From contig SJOL01007550.1 of assembly GCA_004794785.1 (NCBI GenBank), positions 141,068 through 205,067 of the forward strand: DNA of 64,000 bases, written 5' to 3'. This document shows positions 1-11,690 of the stretch, piece by piece. The stretch's first letter is position 1, and each line of letters opens with the position of its first letter. The position numbers were made by a program, and so were the translations under genes. The notes beneath the pieces were generated by a model. That model saw only the letters and a list, made by a program, of their open reading frames with translations. It was not told where the DNA came from and made no database searches. Source of the DNA: Opisthorchis felineus (taxonomy: Eukaryota; Platyhelminthes; Trematoda; Opisthorchiida; Opisthorchiidae).

Positions 1-239
1 CCTGCCTTTCTTCACACAACCTGTTTGTGACTACCCACATCACTTCTTCCAATAAAAGTTTGGCAGGAACTCGACATCTGTGTTTTCGGAAATCTTGATT
101 TAGATATGTATACATATCCAAGACTTTTCGCACTCGGAGGCTTAAGTTGCTTTCGTCTTAGTTAACCATATTTTTATGCTGAATATGACTGCCAGCAAAA
201 GCATTGGTGTCCCGTGAAGAAACGTGCTAACGGGAAAAG

Positions 240-660
240 TTGAAAAGAAGTCGGACGACATCCCCCGGATTTGAACCGCGAACCAGCAGGTCTCCGCGCC
301 CAAGCTTATCCCACTAGGCCATCAAGCCACATGCAGCTATTGGTGCAAATCTCTGCTAAGCAGCTAGGCATCGTATGGAGCAGTCGTATGTTTCGGTAGG
401 GGTCAAGTGACTCGCACCAGCCAGTCATTTGCATGAGTTTGGCCTGTGCACGAATCGACTACCCTTAACCGCCGATCCTTGGCCACACATCCCAAATTTC
501 TCTGAAACCATTTGTTGGAAGAAAGAAGCTTTTACATGGGGTTTTGGCATTTGACGGTACTTATCCGAACACTTAAAATATCCCCAGACAGTGGCAGTTA
601 TGCTAAAATTTGTTTAAGCTTTCACAAAGTATACGTTGGGCAAGGAATTCATATTTTTAG
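240..660 (-). mobile_element. Element G copy 1, tRNA-derived SINE-like repeat
   Basis: On the minus strand this reads as a repeat with a tRNA-like part. An A-box-like TGGCCTAGTGG lies at about 311-322 and a B-box-like GGTTCAAATCC at 267-277, about 35 bases apart, as in an internal Pol III promoter. The two ends do not form a tRNA acceptor stem, so this is a tRNA-derived repeat and not a tRNA gene. Its upstream part (about 440-660) is repeated on the plus strand at about 11490-11690, sharing blocks such as TACCGTCAAATGC and GGTTTCAGAGAAATTT. That second copy supports a mobile origin. The outer boundaries are not certain. Confidence 0.55.
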
Positions 661-1260
661 TGGCTGCCAGGACTCAGCATGATGGCTCTTTGAAGATGGC
701 GGGGGATTTTGGGGAATAGTTGCTTTTTTTAAAATGATTTCTTCTGTGTTGGATTTGGAACTATTCTAAAAGTGTACACAAGCAATAGTTACGTCGTCTT
801 TGTACGCGCAAACTCGAAATGGACCAGCCGTTCGTGACCTCTCGCTGCAGCAGGCGTTCCGCCAAGCAAGGCCAAGGAATTCGTCGCAGCTGGTCGGTTT
901 GGTGGATCTTCTTATGATAGTCAGCACGGGCTATATCGGGTGCACGGCATGATTTTATCTTCACCGGTATACTGACTCCTTGATAGTGCAACGGGAGGAT
1001 TTTTGTTGGTTTATGGGCAATTCGAGCAGACTGTATAATAAGCTGGTCAGTGCTTCTGAGTTTTGGCGCAAATTCAGTGGAGTGAGACGGTCGTTTCGGT
1101 GGAAGTGACACTTTTGGCGGGGAAATAGAAGAGATTTGTTGAACAATGGTTAAGCCATCAGACAGGGTATGGCAGCCGCGATTCCGTCACCGCGACGTCG
1201 TACTTGGGTTTGTGGGCAGCCTCCGTCTCAGACTAGTCAGTTTTGGGTTGCCAGGGAAAT
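661..1260. other. No recognisable gene
   Basis: Only short overlapping reading frames occur here (up to 116 codons, on the minus strand). I match none of them to a family. No repeat shared with the rest of the window was seen. Confidence 0.5.
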
Positions 1261-1442
1261 CAGGTATGGGCCTAGCAGTTGCGATAAGGTAACAAGGTAA
1301 ACGACAACACTTACAGTAATGAGTATGGAGGGACTTCGTTAGCTTTGAGATTAGGCTGTCATGCATAGGGGAGACCCTATGGCCGGCGTCGGGCACAGGT
1401 ATGGGCCTAGCAGTTATGAGAGCTGGCCAAGGCAAACAACAG
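1261..1442 (+). repeat. Short direct repeat pair
   Basis: A perfect 20-base word (CAGGTATGGGCCTAGCAGTT) occurs at 1261-1280 and again at 1396-1415. A weaker match continues for about 25 more bases after each copy (AAGGTAAACGACAAC versus AAGGCAAACAAC). The copies are 135 bp apart. This looks like a local tandem duplication that has diverged. Confidence 0.7.
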
Positions 1443-1960
1443 CTTATACGGCTATCACGATAAAGAGCAATAGCTGACTCTATCTTCCGACAGTTACACT
1501 GTGCCTTATGACGTACTCCAGCTGCGTGATGTCATTATTTCCGATGGGTAGTCCACATGCAGATACCTGAGAGCGCTGCATTATCTACTGACTTGTTGTG
1601 CATATCTGATAACGGGGATCATCCACAGAGGTGAACAGTCGAATTACTACTGCACACTGCCTCAAGTTGTTTTCCATTATTATGGTGAACGCAGGGCGAG
1701 CTGCCAACGAAACAGTGCTGTGCCGCGGTTCGCCAAACAAACTCATCTAATTTGTTACGCCTGACGAGTATAACACATAACAGCCCTATTCAACCATCCA
1801 CCTAGATGTAATTGGCATTTGATATTCTGTAGATGTTACTTCTCATTTGAAACCCCCCGCATAACGTTAAACTATTCTTAGATTTGTTTACACGCTTCAT
1901 CTCGTAAACTTGTAGTTACATGCGAATCTGCGGTGATCGGTGACCTTGAAAGTTCGCCCA
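1443..1960. other. No recognisable gene
   Basis: Nothing recognisable apart from short unrelated reading frames. It ends next to the family C foldback insertion. Confidence 0.45.
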
Positions 1961-1966
1961 TTTAAA

Positions 1967-2175
1967 CAAAATGCCACAATTGGTTGTTGATCAGGTGGCT
2001 GTTGATCTGTTCGCCGAGCTCGGCAATTGGCTTGCAAACGTTTCGTCACCATACGAGGAGACATCATCAGTGCGCAGTTGGGTGCGCTCGGCGAACAGAT
2101 CAACAGCCACCTGATCAACAACCAATAAACTCACCCGAGCTACCAATATTTCAACACATTACCAAAATGCCACAA
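1967..2175. mobile_element. Family C foldback element (PLE pLTR-like) with 13-bp flanking direct repeats
   Basis: Two 41-base arms, 1979-2019 and 2086-2126, are perfect reverse complements (left arm starts ATTGGTTGTTGATCAGG), separated by 66 bases. The pair is flanked by identical 13-base words CAAAATGCCACAA at 1967-1979 and 2163-2175, the pattern of a target-site duplication. The loop carries a minus-strand hammerhead core. Related sequence occurs near 13.9, 14.8, 15.5, 25.3, 27.9-28.2, 33.6 and 38.1 kb. Sequence resembling the arm also lies just past the PLE-1 endonuclease (near 36.86 kb), and a C-type ribozyme lies on its other side (38.1 kb). I therefore read family C as the terminal (pLTR) repeat of that Penelope-like element or a derivative of it. 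The perfect arms imply a recent insertion. Confidence 0.75.
2034..2075 (-). ncRNA. Hammerhead ribozyme, family C
   Basis: Reading the minus strand: CUGAUGA is at 2070-2064 and GAAAC at 2044-2040. Between them GUCUCC and GGUGAC pair as stem II with one U-U mismatch and the loop UCGUAU. One extra U separates CUGAUGA from stem II. Stem III is only AC/GU, giving a GUU cleavage triplet. Stem I starts with GCA/UGC and is then extended by the long foldback arms. The module is complete; whether it is active is not known. Confidence 0.65.
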
Positions 2176-2189
2176 ACAACCTATCACTG

Positions 2190-5100
2190 AAAAGTGCAAC
2201 CGGATTAGACTAACCCCTTGTAAAATTCTCAACTTCGAAGACTCCATAGTTTCGGCGAAACAGATTTTGGTTAACTTGTAGCGGGAGGTGGCTTAAACTG
2301 AACCAGATCCAGGTTCATCCAATCCGGCCACGGTAGCAACCAGGCCTGTTGTTTTTGCGTACGCAATTGTTACCCATTTGATGAGTAAAGGGAAAGTAAA
2401 TTTACTCTGTGTGCGTTTGACGCAAGTGCATACGTTTTTGTAAAAAAAGGGAAAGCAACACACACTGAGCGCAAAAATATCAAATCACTCACGGGGACAT
2501 TTATGTATTACGAGAACATTAAGTACATCTCTTTGAGGAAAGGAAGAGCATTCAAAATGGAACCGCTAAATTTTAGTCACTTGCAAATTATCGCTCGGGA
2601 TACTGAAAAGTAAGGGAAAGAAAAAATAACAGGGAAAACCACTGTGTCACTGAGCGATGACCGCGAATAACGAAAGTTTATTCGCCCACTAACGAAACCC
2701 AATCATGTGAGTGATTCGAGACCCGTCAGCTGATAAGGAAGAACGGACACTGAGACGCTACCACCGGTATTCACACGGATAGGGGGTCTACCCGTTCCAC
2801 CATAACAAGCTCCCGAGATTACCGTGTTCGCTTTTGTGGCGCGGTCCTCCGGGTGTGGGTGCCAAAGGTTCAGCGGACGGTCTAAATCCTAGTTCGATTT
2901 CTTACCCCCCTTTCTCCCTATAAAAGAATGACCGTATACGTGCTGGTTATTTTTCAGCTTTGTGGCACCTTCGTTCGTTATCCGGAAGATAGTTGCAGAG
3001 GTCAGGCACACTTGCCTGGGACATCCGAAATGAAATTACTTTGGAGACATGTCACAGAAAACCTGGCCAGCTTTGCGAATTTCCGGTTTCTAACAGGGTT
3101 ATTGAGTCTAAAGATTCTCGGGTGAAGTTGAGCTTATTTCCAGATATCTGAAACCACGAATTTTGATTACCTGCGATCAGCTTATTGAAAGAAGTGGCAC
3201 GGGTAAACCGAGATTGGTCGAAGCTGGAGAGATTTTGACACTTCTCCTCGGAATATGATGAATGTGTTGAAGCGCTTGTTATACCCGCGTTGTTAGATCG
3301 TGCTTGTCGCATGCAAGACACCCTGAGTTTTCCAGAACATGCCATTCAAATCATCTTAAACCATTTGCCCGCATGTTTTATTGCGTAAGCTTCCCAATTT
3401 TCTACGTAAAATATGTTCACGCTGCTTCTGTCTTGACTTGTGGGCTCGATTTAAGCCACCAGTTTTTTGGCTTGCTGGCAAATTAGCTAATCAGAATGCA
3501 GACTCTGTGTGACTCAAGTGTCCGATTGGCGTGACTGGAAGTGAAGTGAGCGCAAAAGCGCATGCTATAAACAAAGTCCAAGGCATTCCTACGGTTTTTA
3601 AATGAGATCAAGAAGTGCCACATTTTAGGTGAATGTTCCCCTGTAACGCCGGACTGTTTTTGGCAAACGTTTAGTGTGTAGCTAAGTTTCAGCTCAACTT
3701 CTGCTGCACCTACCAAGGAATGACTTTGCGTATCCCCGGACGAAATCGGTTTTTCTTCATCCAAAAGGGCCTGAGATTTCGCATCAGTCCTCCCTGGTGG
3801 GAGTAAGTCCTAAACAAGAACCATAACTGGTTCCATTGGTTCTGCTCGCACTTAGCGACTCTGCCCCTCTAAAATTTCTTAGGGCTGATCAACAAGACCG
3901 AATCAGACTACACAGTTGAGAGAGACGTGTGGAGTCCGGCAGAATACGTGAAAGCCTAAATACAATAACCAAAAGCTTGTGTTTCCCGACCATCATTGGA
4001 TGAATTTCCCACCTAAGATGAAGCTCTTCATTCTAAAGTCAGTTGCTTCTTTCAATAAAGGCCACGAGCGTTGGATTTTGACCGTGAAGAACTGTGTTTA
4101 TCAAGGAGATGATTATCATAACGAAGGTGACAGAGGGGGTTTAAAAAAAACAGAGAACCTGTGAGTATTGATTGAAATGTGCTCATCTATCTTAAAAAAT
4201 GCGATCCATTAGTGCTTCTTCTGCTTGCCAGACTGCCCATTCGAGCTGTCATGCGCACGCTGTCCAGGTAGCCGTCGTTGAGCCGTCTGGAAAAAAACAA
4301 CCATTGCAGCTTTCCTTACTGCAGAAGATGTGTGGATCAAGTTTTTGAGTAGGGATACTCAGGAAGTGTCAGGCCCATTTATTTCAAACGGATTGGTGCG
4401 AACTACACCAGGCTTCTACAAGAGGAACATGTTTCAGTTGATTGGTCGGGGAGTGAATTAGTGAAACATACGCCATGGGCGTTGAATCCGCGCCTGGCCA
4501 CAGCTCATATTTGCCAAGAGAATCCTGCTAAATGTACTGCCGGTAGCTACATGGTCCATCGGGTACACGCCATATGAGGAGAGCACCTTACAATGACCAC
4601 TGAGTTGTAGTTATATAGATGAAAGTAAAAATGTGAGCCCTTCACTAGACTAGCTCATCACGAATCCTAGAATAGGCCCCTAGTTGTCCAACGTGAATAC
4701 GAAGTCATATCTTGAGAACAGTGTGAAAATTTCTTGTTTCGACTCAAATATTAGCACTATGGTTTATTGTGATGTTTGTCTTCCAGCTAAAGCCGGCTTT
4801 TTTTCAGTCAACAGAAAACGTTCACTGCGATTTTTGGCCCGAGGGATTAGGGCAGTAGCTTTATAACTCAACTAAAAGTCACCATTTGACCATCTGTCAC
4901 CACGGGACGCCAACTGGGCTTAATCTCTTGCATGTCTATCACTTTTCGACGCACTGAAACAAATCTCTCCTGAAGAAATGCGGACACTGTGATCCCAATC
5001 TGCCCAGCACTCAGGCCCCTGTCTCCTCTGATCATCACAATAGGAGGGTGATCTTGTACCCGTGATCTCGCCCCGTAGACCCTGTCACCTGCGGAGAGCA

Positions 5101-5815
5101 ACCGCAGCCAGTTTGAGAAAGTAAGCCCACTACAGTAGTCGAAAAGTTCCCGCCGATCCACGGATCATAAGCCCTGGATTTTCTCATTGGTGTTTCACTG
5201 AACGGTACATCTGTTCACACTACTAACAACATTGGACAACATTACATACCAGGCGTGATTTCAACCTTAAGTAAATCTAGATAAACAGTTTGGTCAAGCG
5301 AGCATCTCTAACGGGCTGCGGCACTTGGACACGACAACTGACGAAGTGATGACATGATCATATCTTCTGTTGACGCCAACATCGAGGTGAAACACGCCTC
5401 CGTCTATTCTGATTCGACGCGCCACACAATCAGGCCCCACCTTGAGAACGACAATGCTTTAATTACAAACTGGCTGGCCCTGGGAATCTTACCAGGGTGC
5501 CACGCTGTTAGCAGATGGTCACCTCATGTTGTCAGACTATATGGCGGCACCCCCGACCCCTTGTTATATTGTGCTCACTTTCGGGTTACACGTATGAATG
5601 CTTTATCAATTAGTTGCGCACTGTATTCAAGAATCGGTAAAAAAACATGATAAAATCATGTGATCAGTGAGCACCCACTACAGGCCATCCATAAAGACTG
5701 AATTAGGCCCCCGAATCATACCAGATGGGCCCTGGAAACAAATTCATACAAACTTTGCTGGTCCATTTGACGGTTGATGGTTTTTTTGTCTTCGTTTGTA
5801 CCTATTCCAAGTTGT
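2190..5815. other. 3.6 kb without recognisable gene or repeat
   Basis: Many short overlapping frames occur on both strands (all under 100 codons), none with a family signature I recognise. None of the HHR repeats identified elsewhere is present, which makes this one of the longest clean stretches in the window. It could be intronic or intergenic. Confidence 0.4.
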
Positions 5816-5819
5816 TGGT

Positions 5820-6125
5820 AGTGTCAGCAGAGTTGGAAAGTTTTATTGGAAATTTCGCCCTGTAAGGGACTCCGATCCACGTGAAGAGCCGAGAAGCATT
5901 GTAAAGCTGTTTCATCCTCATTAGGATTCATCAGCATTGCGCACCTCATGAAACTCCAGTACGGAGTTTCGGACCCGCGGCTAGTAGTTTGAGCACTCAA
6001 CTATTCAGCCACTTGCGGCCGAGGCCGGGAGGACACGGGTTCCAAACTCCCTAATGTGATGATGGATAAAAAAGTTTTACAGTGCTTCCCGGCTTCTGAG
6101 CGATGATTATCTTCACTTACAAGCC
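5820..6125. mobile_element. Family A HHR-SINE, inverted pair (minus then plus)
   Basis: The left part (5820-6025) is a minus-strand family A copy with its ribozyme at 5896-5942. From about 6026 the sequence turns into a plus-strand copy, with a B-box-like stretch (GGGTTCCAAACTCC) and a ribozyme remnant ending AGTGCTTCCCGGC near 6080-6093. The bodies face each other and the ribozymes lie outermost, an arrangement repeated at other sites in the window. Confidence 0.75.
5896..5942 (-). ncRNA. Hammerhead ribozyme, family A (near-consensus)
   Basis: On the minus strand CUGAUGA (5934-5928) is followed by a perfect stem II (AUCCU/AGGAU, loop AAUG) and by GAAAC (5913-5909). ACAGCUUUA follows; the family consensus ACAGCUGU is self-complementary and gives a GUA cleavage triplet. 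Stem I pairs GCAAUG with CAAUGC with one mismatch. This is one of the two best-preserved ribozymes in the window. Confidence 0.85.
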
Positions 6126-6664
6126 TATTCCAAGTGGTTAGGTATGAACGAACGGCAGCACCAGTGTTCTGTGTCTCACTTGCTTATTCGTCCGGTTCGG
6201 TTTTGCTAAAACACTTGTAACCAAAATTATTAAACGTTTCACTTCAACTGAAGGTTCTCAGCTCTCTATGTCACCCGTTTTGAACGATTTTCACAGACTA
6301 CTTCGTCGACATAGCATTCCTCCTTGTAGGAAAACCTCGAAATAGAAAAAATTTTCCCATCACAATCTCCCGCTCAGAAAACGAAACTGCCTCCGAACAG
6401 AAGGGGAAACAGCTTGTGGTGTCCCAACAGGAGATAGGAAAATGTAAACCCAACCTTGTTAGTTAACTATCGTCTATAACACTCTCTCTGACACACAAAT
6501 TTTTCAGAGAAGTGAACACTTTTTGACCGTATCTGACTCAACTAAGTTGACAATTTAGCCCCGGATATGCGACATCAGTACTAGCCTTCGGAACCACTCA
6601 CAGTTGCATCAACATTCGTGGGTAACTCGGCATTTCTCGAATTTTCATTATTCATCATTTTCAT

Positions 6665-7010
6665 CGTCATATGAGACTAGGGGAGTAAGTCACAAGTTGT
6701 GTGAACCTCTCAGCTGAGACGTCCTCACTTGGATAGGCAGATAACGTTTGTGGGCACGTGATGTGGATCCTGTGAGTGGAGGGTGAATGGCGCTATGTCT
6801 TGTCCAAGTGAGAGCCAATCACACTGTTAATCAGCCGCCCGTAGCCGGACAGTTGAATGCTCAAACTACTAGCCGGTTTCAAAACTCCATATCTGCGTTT
6901 CGTGAGCTATGCACTTCCGATGAATCTCAATAAGGATGAAATAGCTGTATAGTGCTCTCGACTTTCTACAAAGATTGATCTCACTTGCAGGATGATATCT
7001 CGATTGAGCT
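6665..7010 (+). mobile_element. Family A HHR-SINE copy
   Basis: A near full-length plus-strand copy. It starts with the part ending in CACGTGATGTGGATCC (about 6757) and passes through the tRNA-derived part (CAGCCGCCCGTAGCC, then AAACTACTAGCCGG). The hammerhead module is at 6911-6955, followed by the downstream stretch resembling TTGATCTCACTTGCAGGA. The B box is mutated. The tRNA-derived head and the ribozyme together match the organisation of schistosome Sm-alpha SINEs; that comparison is from general knowledge, not an alignment. Confidence 0.75.
6911..6955 (+). ncRNA. Hammerhead ribozyme, family A (mutated)
   Basis: The core reads CCGAUGA instead of CUGAUGA. Stem II is AUCUC/AGGAU with loop AAUA, the second core segment is GAAAU, and AGCUGUAUAGUGC completes the module. 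The change in the first core segment probably abolishes cleavage. Confidence 0.65.
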
Positions 7011-7510
7011 CACCGTTTTATTTTTTGTGCGAGAATACGCCTTGGCTGTAACGGATCTTGTTTGATGGTTCTTATGCCAGTTTAGCCAACCGAAAAAACG
7101 TGAGCTTCTCATGGGATCATGGAGAGATGCCGCCCGAAATCCACTTGAGGGGAGTGAATTTTCTTCGGGAAAGGGGGTTCTTTATGACAGACTCCTTTTG
7201 GACTAATTACTCCGTAACATTTTACATCACCATATAAAAATGTGTTTCTATTTGAGGAATTCTGTTTCACTGCCACCCTCGTGGTGCATAAAAATGGAGA
7301 ATGTCAATGATGACATGCATTTAGTGCCAAGGAGAAAACAAGCTGATCATTTCGAGAAACGTAGATTAGGCACTGCCTCGTGTTTCTTTACCAGGTGACT
7401 AGTCGCGTTTTCGTAGCCAATATAAGACTTTGATCGCCAAAAGTTAGCTGAAGACCACAGTTACGTGCGGACTTGTGATATTCATACTGATCCTTCTCAG
7501 TTGATTAGAA
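7011..7510. other. No recognisable gene
   Basis: I see no coding signature and no shared repeat in this stretch. Confidence 0.4.
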
Positions 7511-7650
7511 CTCAAGATAGCTCAATGGTGTAGGAGAGAGGTCATGGTTCGAACTCAGCTTCTGGACTACTCCCGTCTAGGCTTGGGCAACCTGGCAGTA
7601 TCTTAATCCTCGTGCTTCCTCCGAGCAGCTGAGCAGCTGAGCAGCTGAGT
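7511..7650 (+). mobile_element. SINE S copy 1 (tRNA-derived), with short tandem 3' repeat
   Basis: The A-box-like GATAGCTCAATGG lies near 7516-7528 and the B-box GGTTCGAACTC at 7547-7557. The conserved SINE body follows (CTAGGCTTGGGCAACCTGGC). The same body occurs at about 19.7, 32.2, 36.5 and 56.7 kb. The 3' end has three tandem copies of GAGCAGCT at 7623-7646. No hammerhead core is present in this family. Confidence 0.75.
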
Positions 7651-9880
7651 GTTACGGCTGAACCACTGGTTAATTTCCTTTATTAATAAACGGGGAAATC
7701 ACAACTACCTTACTTCTCAGCAAGGCCTTCTGCAGCAAACGAAACAGTTGCAAATAACGCTTGCGTAGTTGCTTTCCATGCACACACCAAAGGCAAATAT
7801 CCAATTTTCCACGCACCATTTCAAATCCGCAAAGCTCAAAACTGTGTTTCGCAAATACTGGTTTCGGGGTTGTGTACGACGATGTATGACGTCGGTGGTT
7901 TAGTGTTTTTTTAGAGATCCAAGGAAAGTTTACCCTCTTTAGTGTTGTTTGGAATGAATAACTGAAGGAATACAGTTTGCGATCAGCAAATACTGCATTT
8001 GTACGCTCTAATCCCTCCAAATCGTGTATGTTTGCTGAATGAAAAACAGTTTTGGGCATGAAGCAAAAACAAATTGTGACGCTCTAGTGCAACCGATCGA
8101 GATCCGAAACGAAAAATGTCCACAAACGAGGTATTTCAATGCTGAAAATTTGCCCATCTGATTCCTGTTCGCCACACCGGGGTTTTATTATTCATGTTTA
8201 CTCCGCCCCAGTAGGTGTAAACAGTTCCCCGCTGTGTCTATGCCTTCATGTGCTGGTACAGCATCGTCCACACATTGCAGTGTGTTTATACGTGGCCTCG
8301 TGATTGGATTGTTTCGATCGGTCACGTGTGCAATTGCCGTGCTTGGCTTGGCGATACGATCTCCCGCTCTCATGCTAATCGCCCACCGCAGTTCACCCTG
8401 AACAATCTCTGGACTGGAATAAATAACACTGTAACGCTCATTGTTTATGAACAGCAGAAAACAGCCTTCAAAGTACACTATACCAAAGTGCAAGCGTTCA
8501 TTTCGTCTTCGGACCATGATTTGCTGAATTCTGTTAGTTTTCAACAGTTTCATACCCATTGGTGGTGAAAAGACCGTCCGTAGTGACCGTTTCTGATTGG
8601 TCCATTAAGGATTCCATTGAATTTTAGGCCAGTCAGGGGCTCTAACCTTGGATCGATTTTCAGAGCGAACTTTAGTCCAAACAATTATCAGAGAAATCCG
8701 TTTGTCTGATATGTAACATCCCTGTGTTCCTGGAGGTTGCCCAGTACAAAGTGAGGTTACTATCAATGGGTGGGTCAAACTATGGTGATAAAACGTAGAC
8801 AAAATCGGCTACCGGTCAAACAGGCTGTCCTGTTCAATCCGATTTGATCTGTGGTCAACATCCAACTAGGATACTTTGAAAACATGCCCGAAAAACAGCG
8901 TTCATCACTTAGTCTTGTCCTAAAAGGTGCGAAATTTCGAAACATGAAAAAACTACAGCTGGTAACACCATAAATAACCACGACAAATTCCATATGTATT
9001 CGTGATGCAAAAGATGAAAATTTTTCCACAGACTGTCGAAAATATCAGAGCAATTTAACTGGTGACCAACTTGTAGAGGGTCTTCACGAAAGACACGATA
9101 AGTACTAGATGATTTGGCATGATATTCTTGGTCGGATCCCGATAAGCTGGCGCTTGCAAAGTACTCTCTCCCAGGCTGATCGAACAATACTCATCTAGTG
9201 AAACGTAAGGATGGCGAAAAGCTCCTTGCTGTTGAGACTTCCTAAATTTGGATGCATTTTCTCCATGAGAGCATGACACACTGTGACAGCGGAGATTCAT
9301 GTTTGATGAACTGGATGACGTCTCTGAGTATATAGAGGACTTTTATTACCTGGAATCGATGAAAGATGAGATCACATGAAGATGCATCCTAAAGGGGGTG
9401 AGTACAACTATTTGAAAATGGGGAAATAGTCTGGAAAATGCGCAACAGATACTACAAACCATTCTGGAATAAAGACATGAACGAGGGCGAAAAAATCCAG
9501 TTAAAAATATACTTTCCGCCTTTCACTACCCCCACCCGGTGGGTGAGACCATCCCTCAGGAGTCCTTTGAGATGGTTTCTCCGGAGGGAGACGTCTGTGA
9601 GCATCAGTCGGAATCATGCTGACTGAAATAAGAAGAGGTATCCTGCAATATTTTTCATACCACTAATTACTTTGTATTCTAGCGTATTTAGGGACTAAAC
9701 AGCCCCAGATTTCCAAAGCAGTCACTAAGCTGATTTTGTTGGTAAGTATCTTTATGCATCCTAGATTTGCGGGGTCATGTTACCTTTTGAGGATTTTAGG
9801 ATCAAAGCTCGTTCAAACTCGGGCCAACTATGAGTTATAAATTGTTGTTAGAGTGAGGAGATTTGAGGATTTTAATGAAG
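7651..9880. other. No recognisable gene; one hairpin
   Basis: Several open frames of 60-130 codons on both strands overlap each other and show no family motif. At about 9543-9580 GAGACCATC and GATGGTTTCTC form an imperfect hairpin. No repeat shared with the rest of the window was found. Confidence 0.4.
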
Positions 9881-9884
9881 ATTT

Positions 9885-10175
9885 TGTCTTGAAAGTGGAA
9901 CCACTTTTTTGATGAAAAGCCGAGAAGCACTGTACAGCTGTTTCATTCTTACTGGGAGTCATCAGCAGTGTGCATTTGACGAAACTCCTGACGCTCAAAC
10001 CTGCGACTTCTCGGTTAGTAGTTTGGAAGTTTAACCGTTTGGCTACGAGCGGCTGATCAGCAGTGTGAGTTACTCATACTTAGGCAGGATATAGCGCTGG
10101 TCATCCTTTAGTCACGGGATCTACATCACGTAGTCACACGTGTTAACCGGCTCTTCGAGCGACGGGCGTTGGGGA
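9885..10175 (-). mobile_element. Family A HHR-SINE copy
   Basis: Minus-strand copy. The ribozyme is on the left (9927-9973). The tRNA-derived part follows (plus-strand GTTTAACCGTTTGGC at about 10029-10043, the complement of a GCCAAACGGTTAA A box), then the CACGT-rich 5' part near 10127-10145. Both ends fade into unrelated sequence. Confidence 0.75.
9927..9973 (-). ncRNA. Hammerhead ribozyme, family A (stem II weakened)
   Basis: CUGAUGA, GAAAC and the ACAGCUGUA/CAGUGC cleavage and stem I segments are all intact. Stem II (CUCCC/AGAAU) has lost most of its pairing, so activity is doubtful. Confidence 0.75.
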
Positions 10176-10637
10176 CTCTCTGGAGTTTTGTAGGATCATG
10201 ATCTTGGACAGGCTAATGTGCACTCAGTTCAGTCCATTCCTTTCCTGTGTGCAGTTGGGTACAACAGAGATTTTCAACCTCATCTGCCATGAATGATCGC
10301 AAAGCCATGAGCTCATTTAGCACTTACAGTATGTTGCAGTCAATCCAATTTTGGACCACTTTCCAGAGCGATCACTCTTTTCCATGGTTTGCATCGTCTG
10401 ACAGGATGTTCAAAACTTGCTCCTGTTCCGTTCCAATTAGCAATGTGTAAGTCATGCACACCTTCAACAGAAAACTCTGAGCTCAGCCTGAAAGTTCTCC
10501 AAATGTTTTTTTCCAATCTATGGAATAAGTTTTGGGTCCCCGGAACATTAGATATTGACCAACTTTCCCTTTCTCATGAATAGAAGGAGTCGAGAGCAGA
10601 CGGCGTTTAACTGAAATCTCAACAACTACCAATTTGT

Positions 10638-11170
10638 TTGACTAGGCGTCAGTTACGAAGGGTGTTGGTACCGGCAGAGAAACACAACAGGGAATGGATT
10701 GGGACTGCTGTTATTCCATATAAACCAGGGACAAAGGAGGTCGTTCAAAGGATTCTAAACACGGCTAACATAAGAGTGGCTTTCCAGAGGAGGAACACTG
10801 CGCTCTGCACTGGTGCAGTTGAAGGATCGCCTCCCGGTAAACAGAACCAGGGGCTGTGTCTACACAATTAAGTGTAACGACTGCACTAAGGTCAGACGGC
10901 CAGCAAACTTCACATCAGAGAAAAATAAGCAGGCCGCCGAGAAACGCAGGTGAATATCAAGCGTTACTGAAAACTCAGCAATGATGGAACATGCACTGGA
11001 CACGGGACACAAAATAGGTTTGGGAAATGTTGAAGTTTTGAGTCGGGCACTACGGTGCACGCCACAGAGACTGATGGCCCAAGGCGGTAGAAATCGCCAA
11101 GCATCCCAGTGTTAACGTAATAGGAGGCGTGGAACTGGCAAGCGTGCGGAGAACGGTTTGGGATCAGTCG
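10638..11170 (+). pseudogene. Penelope-like element 2 (PLE-2), GIY-YIG endonuclease remnant
   Basis: Penelope-like retroelements encode a reverse transcriptase fused to a GIY-YIG endonuclease. Here the protein signal moves through three frames. IPYKPGTKEVVQRILNTANI begins near 10710. LRSALVQLKDRLPVNRTRG and CVYTIKCNDCTK (the GIY-like strand) follow in the next frame from about 10795 to 10890. A stop lies near 10951, then MMEHALDTGHKIG (10981) and the C-terminal block AKHPSVNVIGGVELASV (about 11099-11150) follow after another shift. The tail block is the usual PLE C-terminus. At least two frameshifts and a stop make this a pseudogene. The RT domain is not recognisable upstream. A 3' region and ribozyme follow. 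Confidence 0.75.
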
Positions 11171-11299
11171 AGCTGACACGTGTTGGTGTGTGGTTGTCAG
11201 AAGGAGTGGTCGTCATCTGAATTCCACTTAACCTCATCCACCTTCCATCCCGCCAACTAAATTGTCGCAACACTCGCAAGCTCACAAAGAAGAAAATTT

Positions 11300-11690
11300 T
11301 CCCTATACACCTCACGAATAGCTGGTCCATTTTGAGTTGGCGTGAACATAGAGGGCGTTGTTATTTTTCATGTAGTTTTGCGATTATTTCCAAATCCAAT
11401 AGAGAAGGAAGCATGTGAAAAAACCGGTTTTTCCACAAAATTTCCCACCGTCTTCACGAACATACCATGCGAAGCCATTGGCAGCCATTAAATATATGAA
11501 TCCCGCGCACACAGTAGGCCTTGAGTAGGATTAAACAACTTCCAACAAAACTGCTACCGCGTGGGGAGATCTTAAGGGCCCGAATAATTACCGTCAAATG
11601 CTAAAATTTATGTTAAAGTTTTCCTTTTTTGAGCCACGGTTTCAGAGAAATTTTGGGTGTGCGTCTAGGACACGGCGCTTACAAAGGCCA
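11300..11690 (+). mobile_element. Element G copy 2, nested in PLE-2 3' region
   Basis: The stretch from about 11550 to 11660 matches the reverse complement of 480-590 (TACCGTCAAATGC, then GGTTTCAGAGAAATTT). The first half has no second copy in the window, so its assignment rests only on its absence from the uninterrupted 40-kb copy of the PLE-2 region. Confidence 0.5.

Noticed and set aside
240..335. tRNA gene on the minus strand
   Set aside because: A and B boxes are present but no acceptor stem forms and part of the sequence is repeated at 11.5 kb, so it is a tRNA-derived repeat.
1984..2190. Two frames on opposite strands both beginning MLIRWLLICS
   Set aside because: The identical starts are a by-product of the 41-bp perfect inverted repeat, not duplicated genes.
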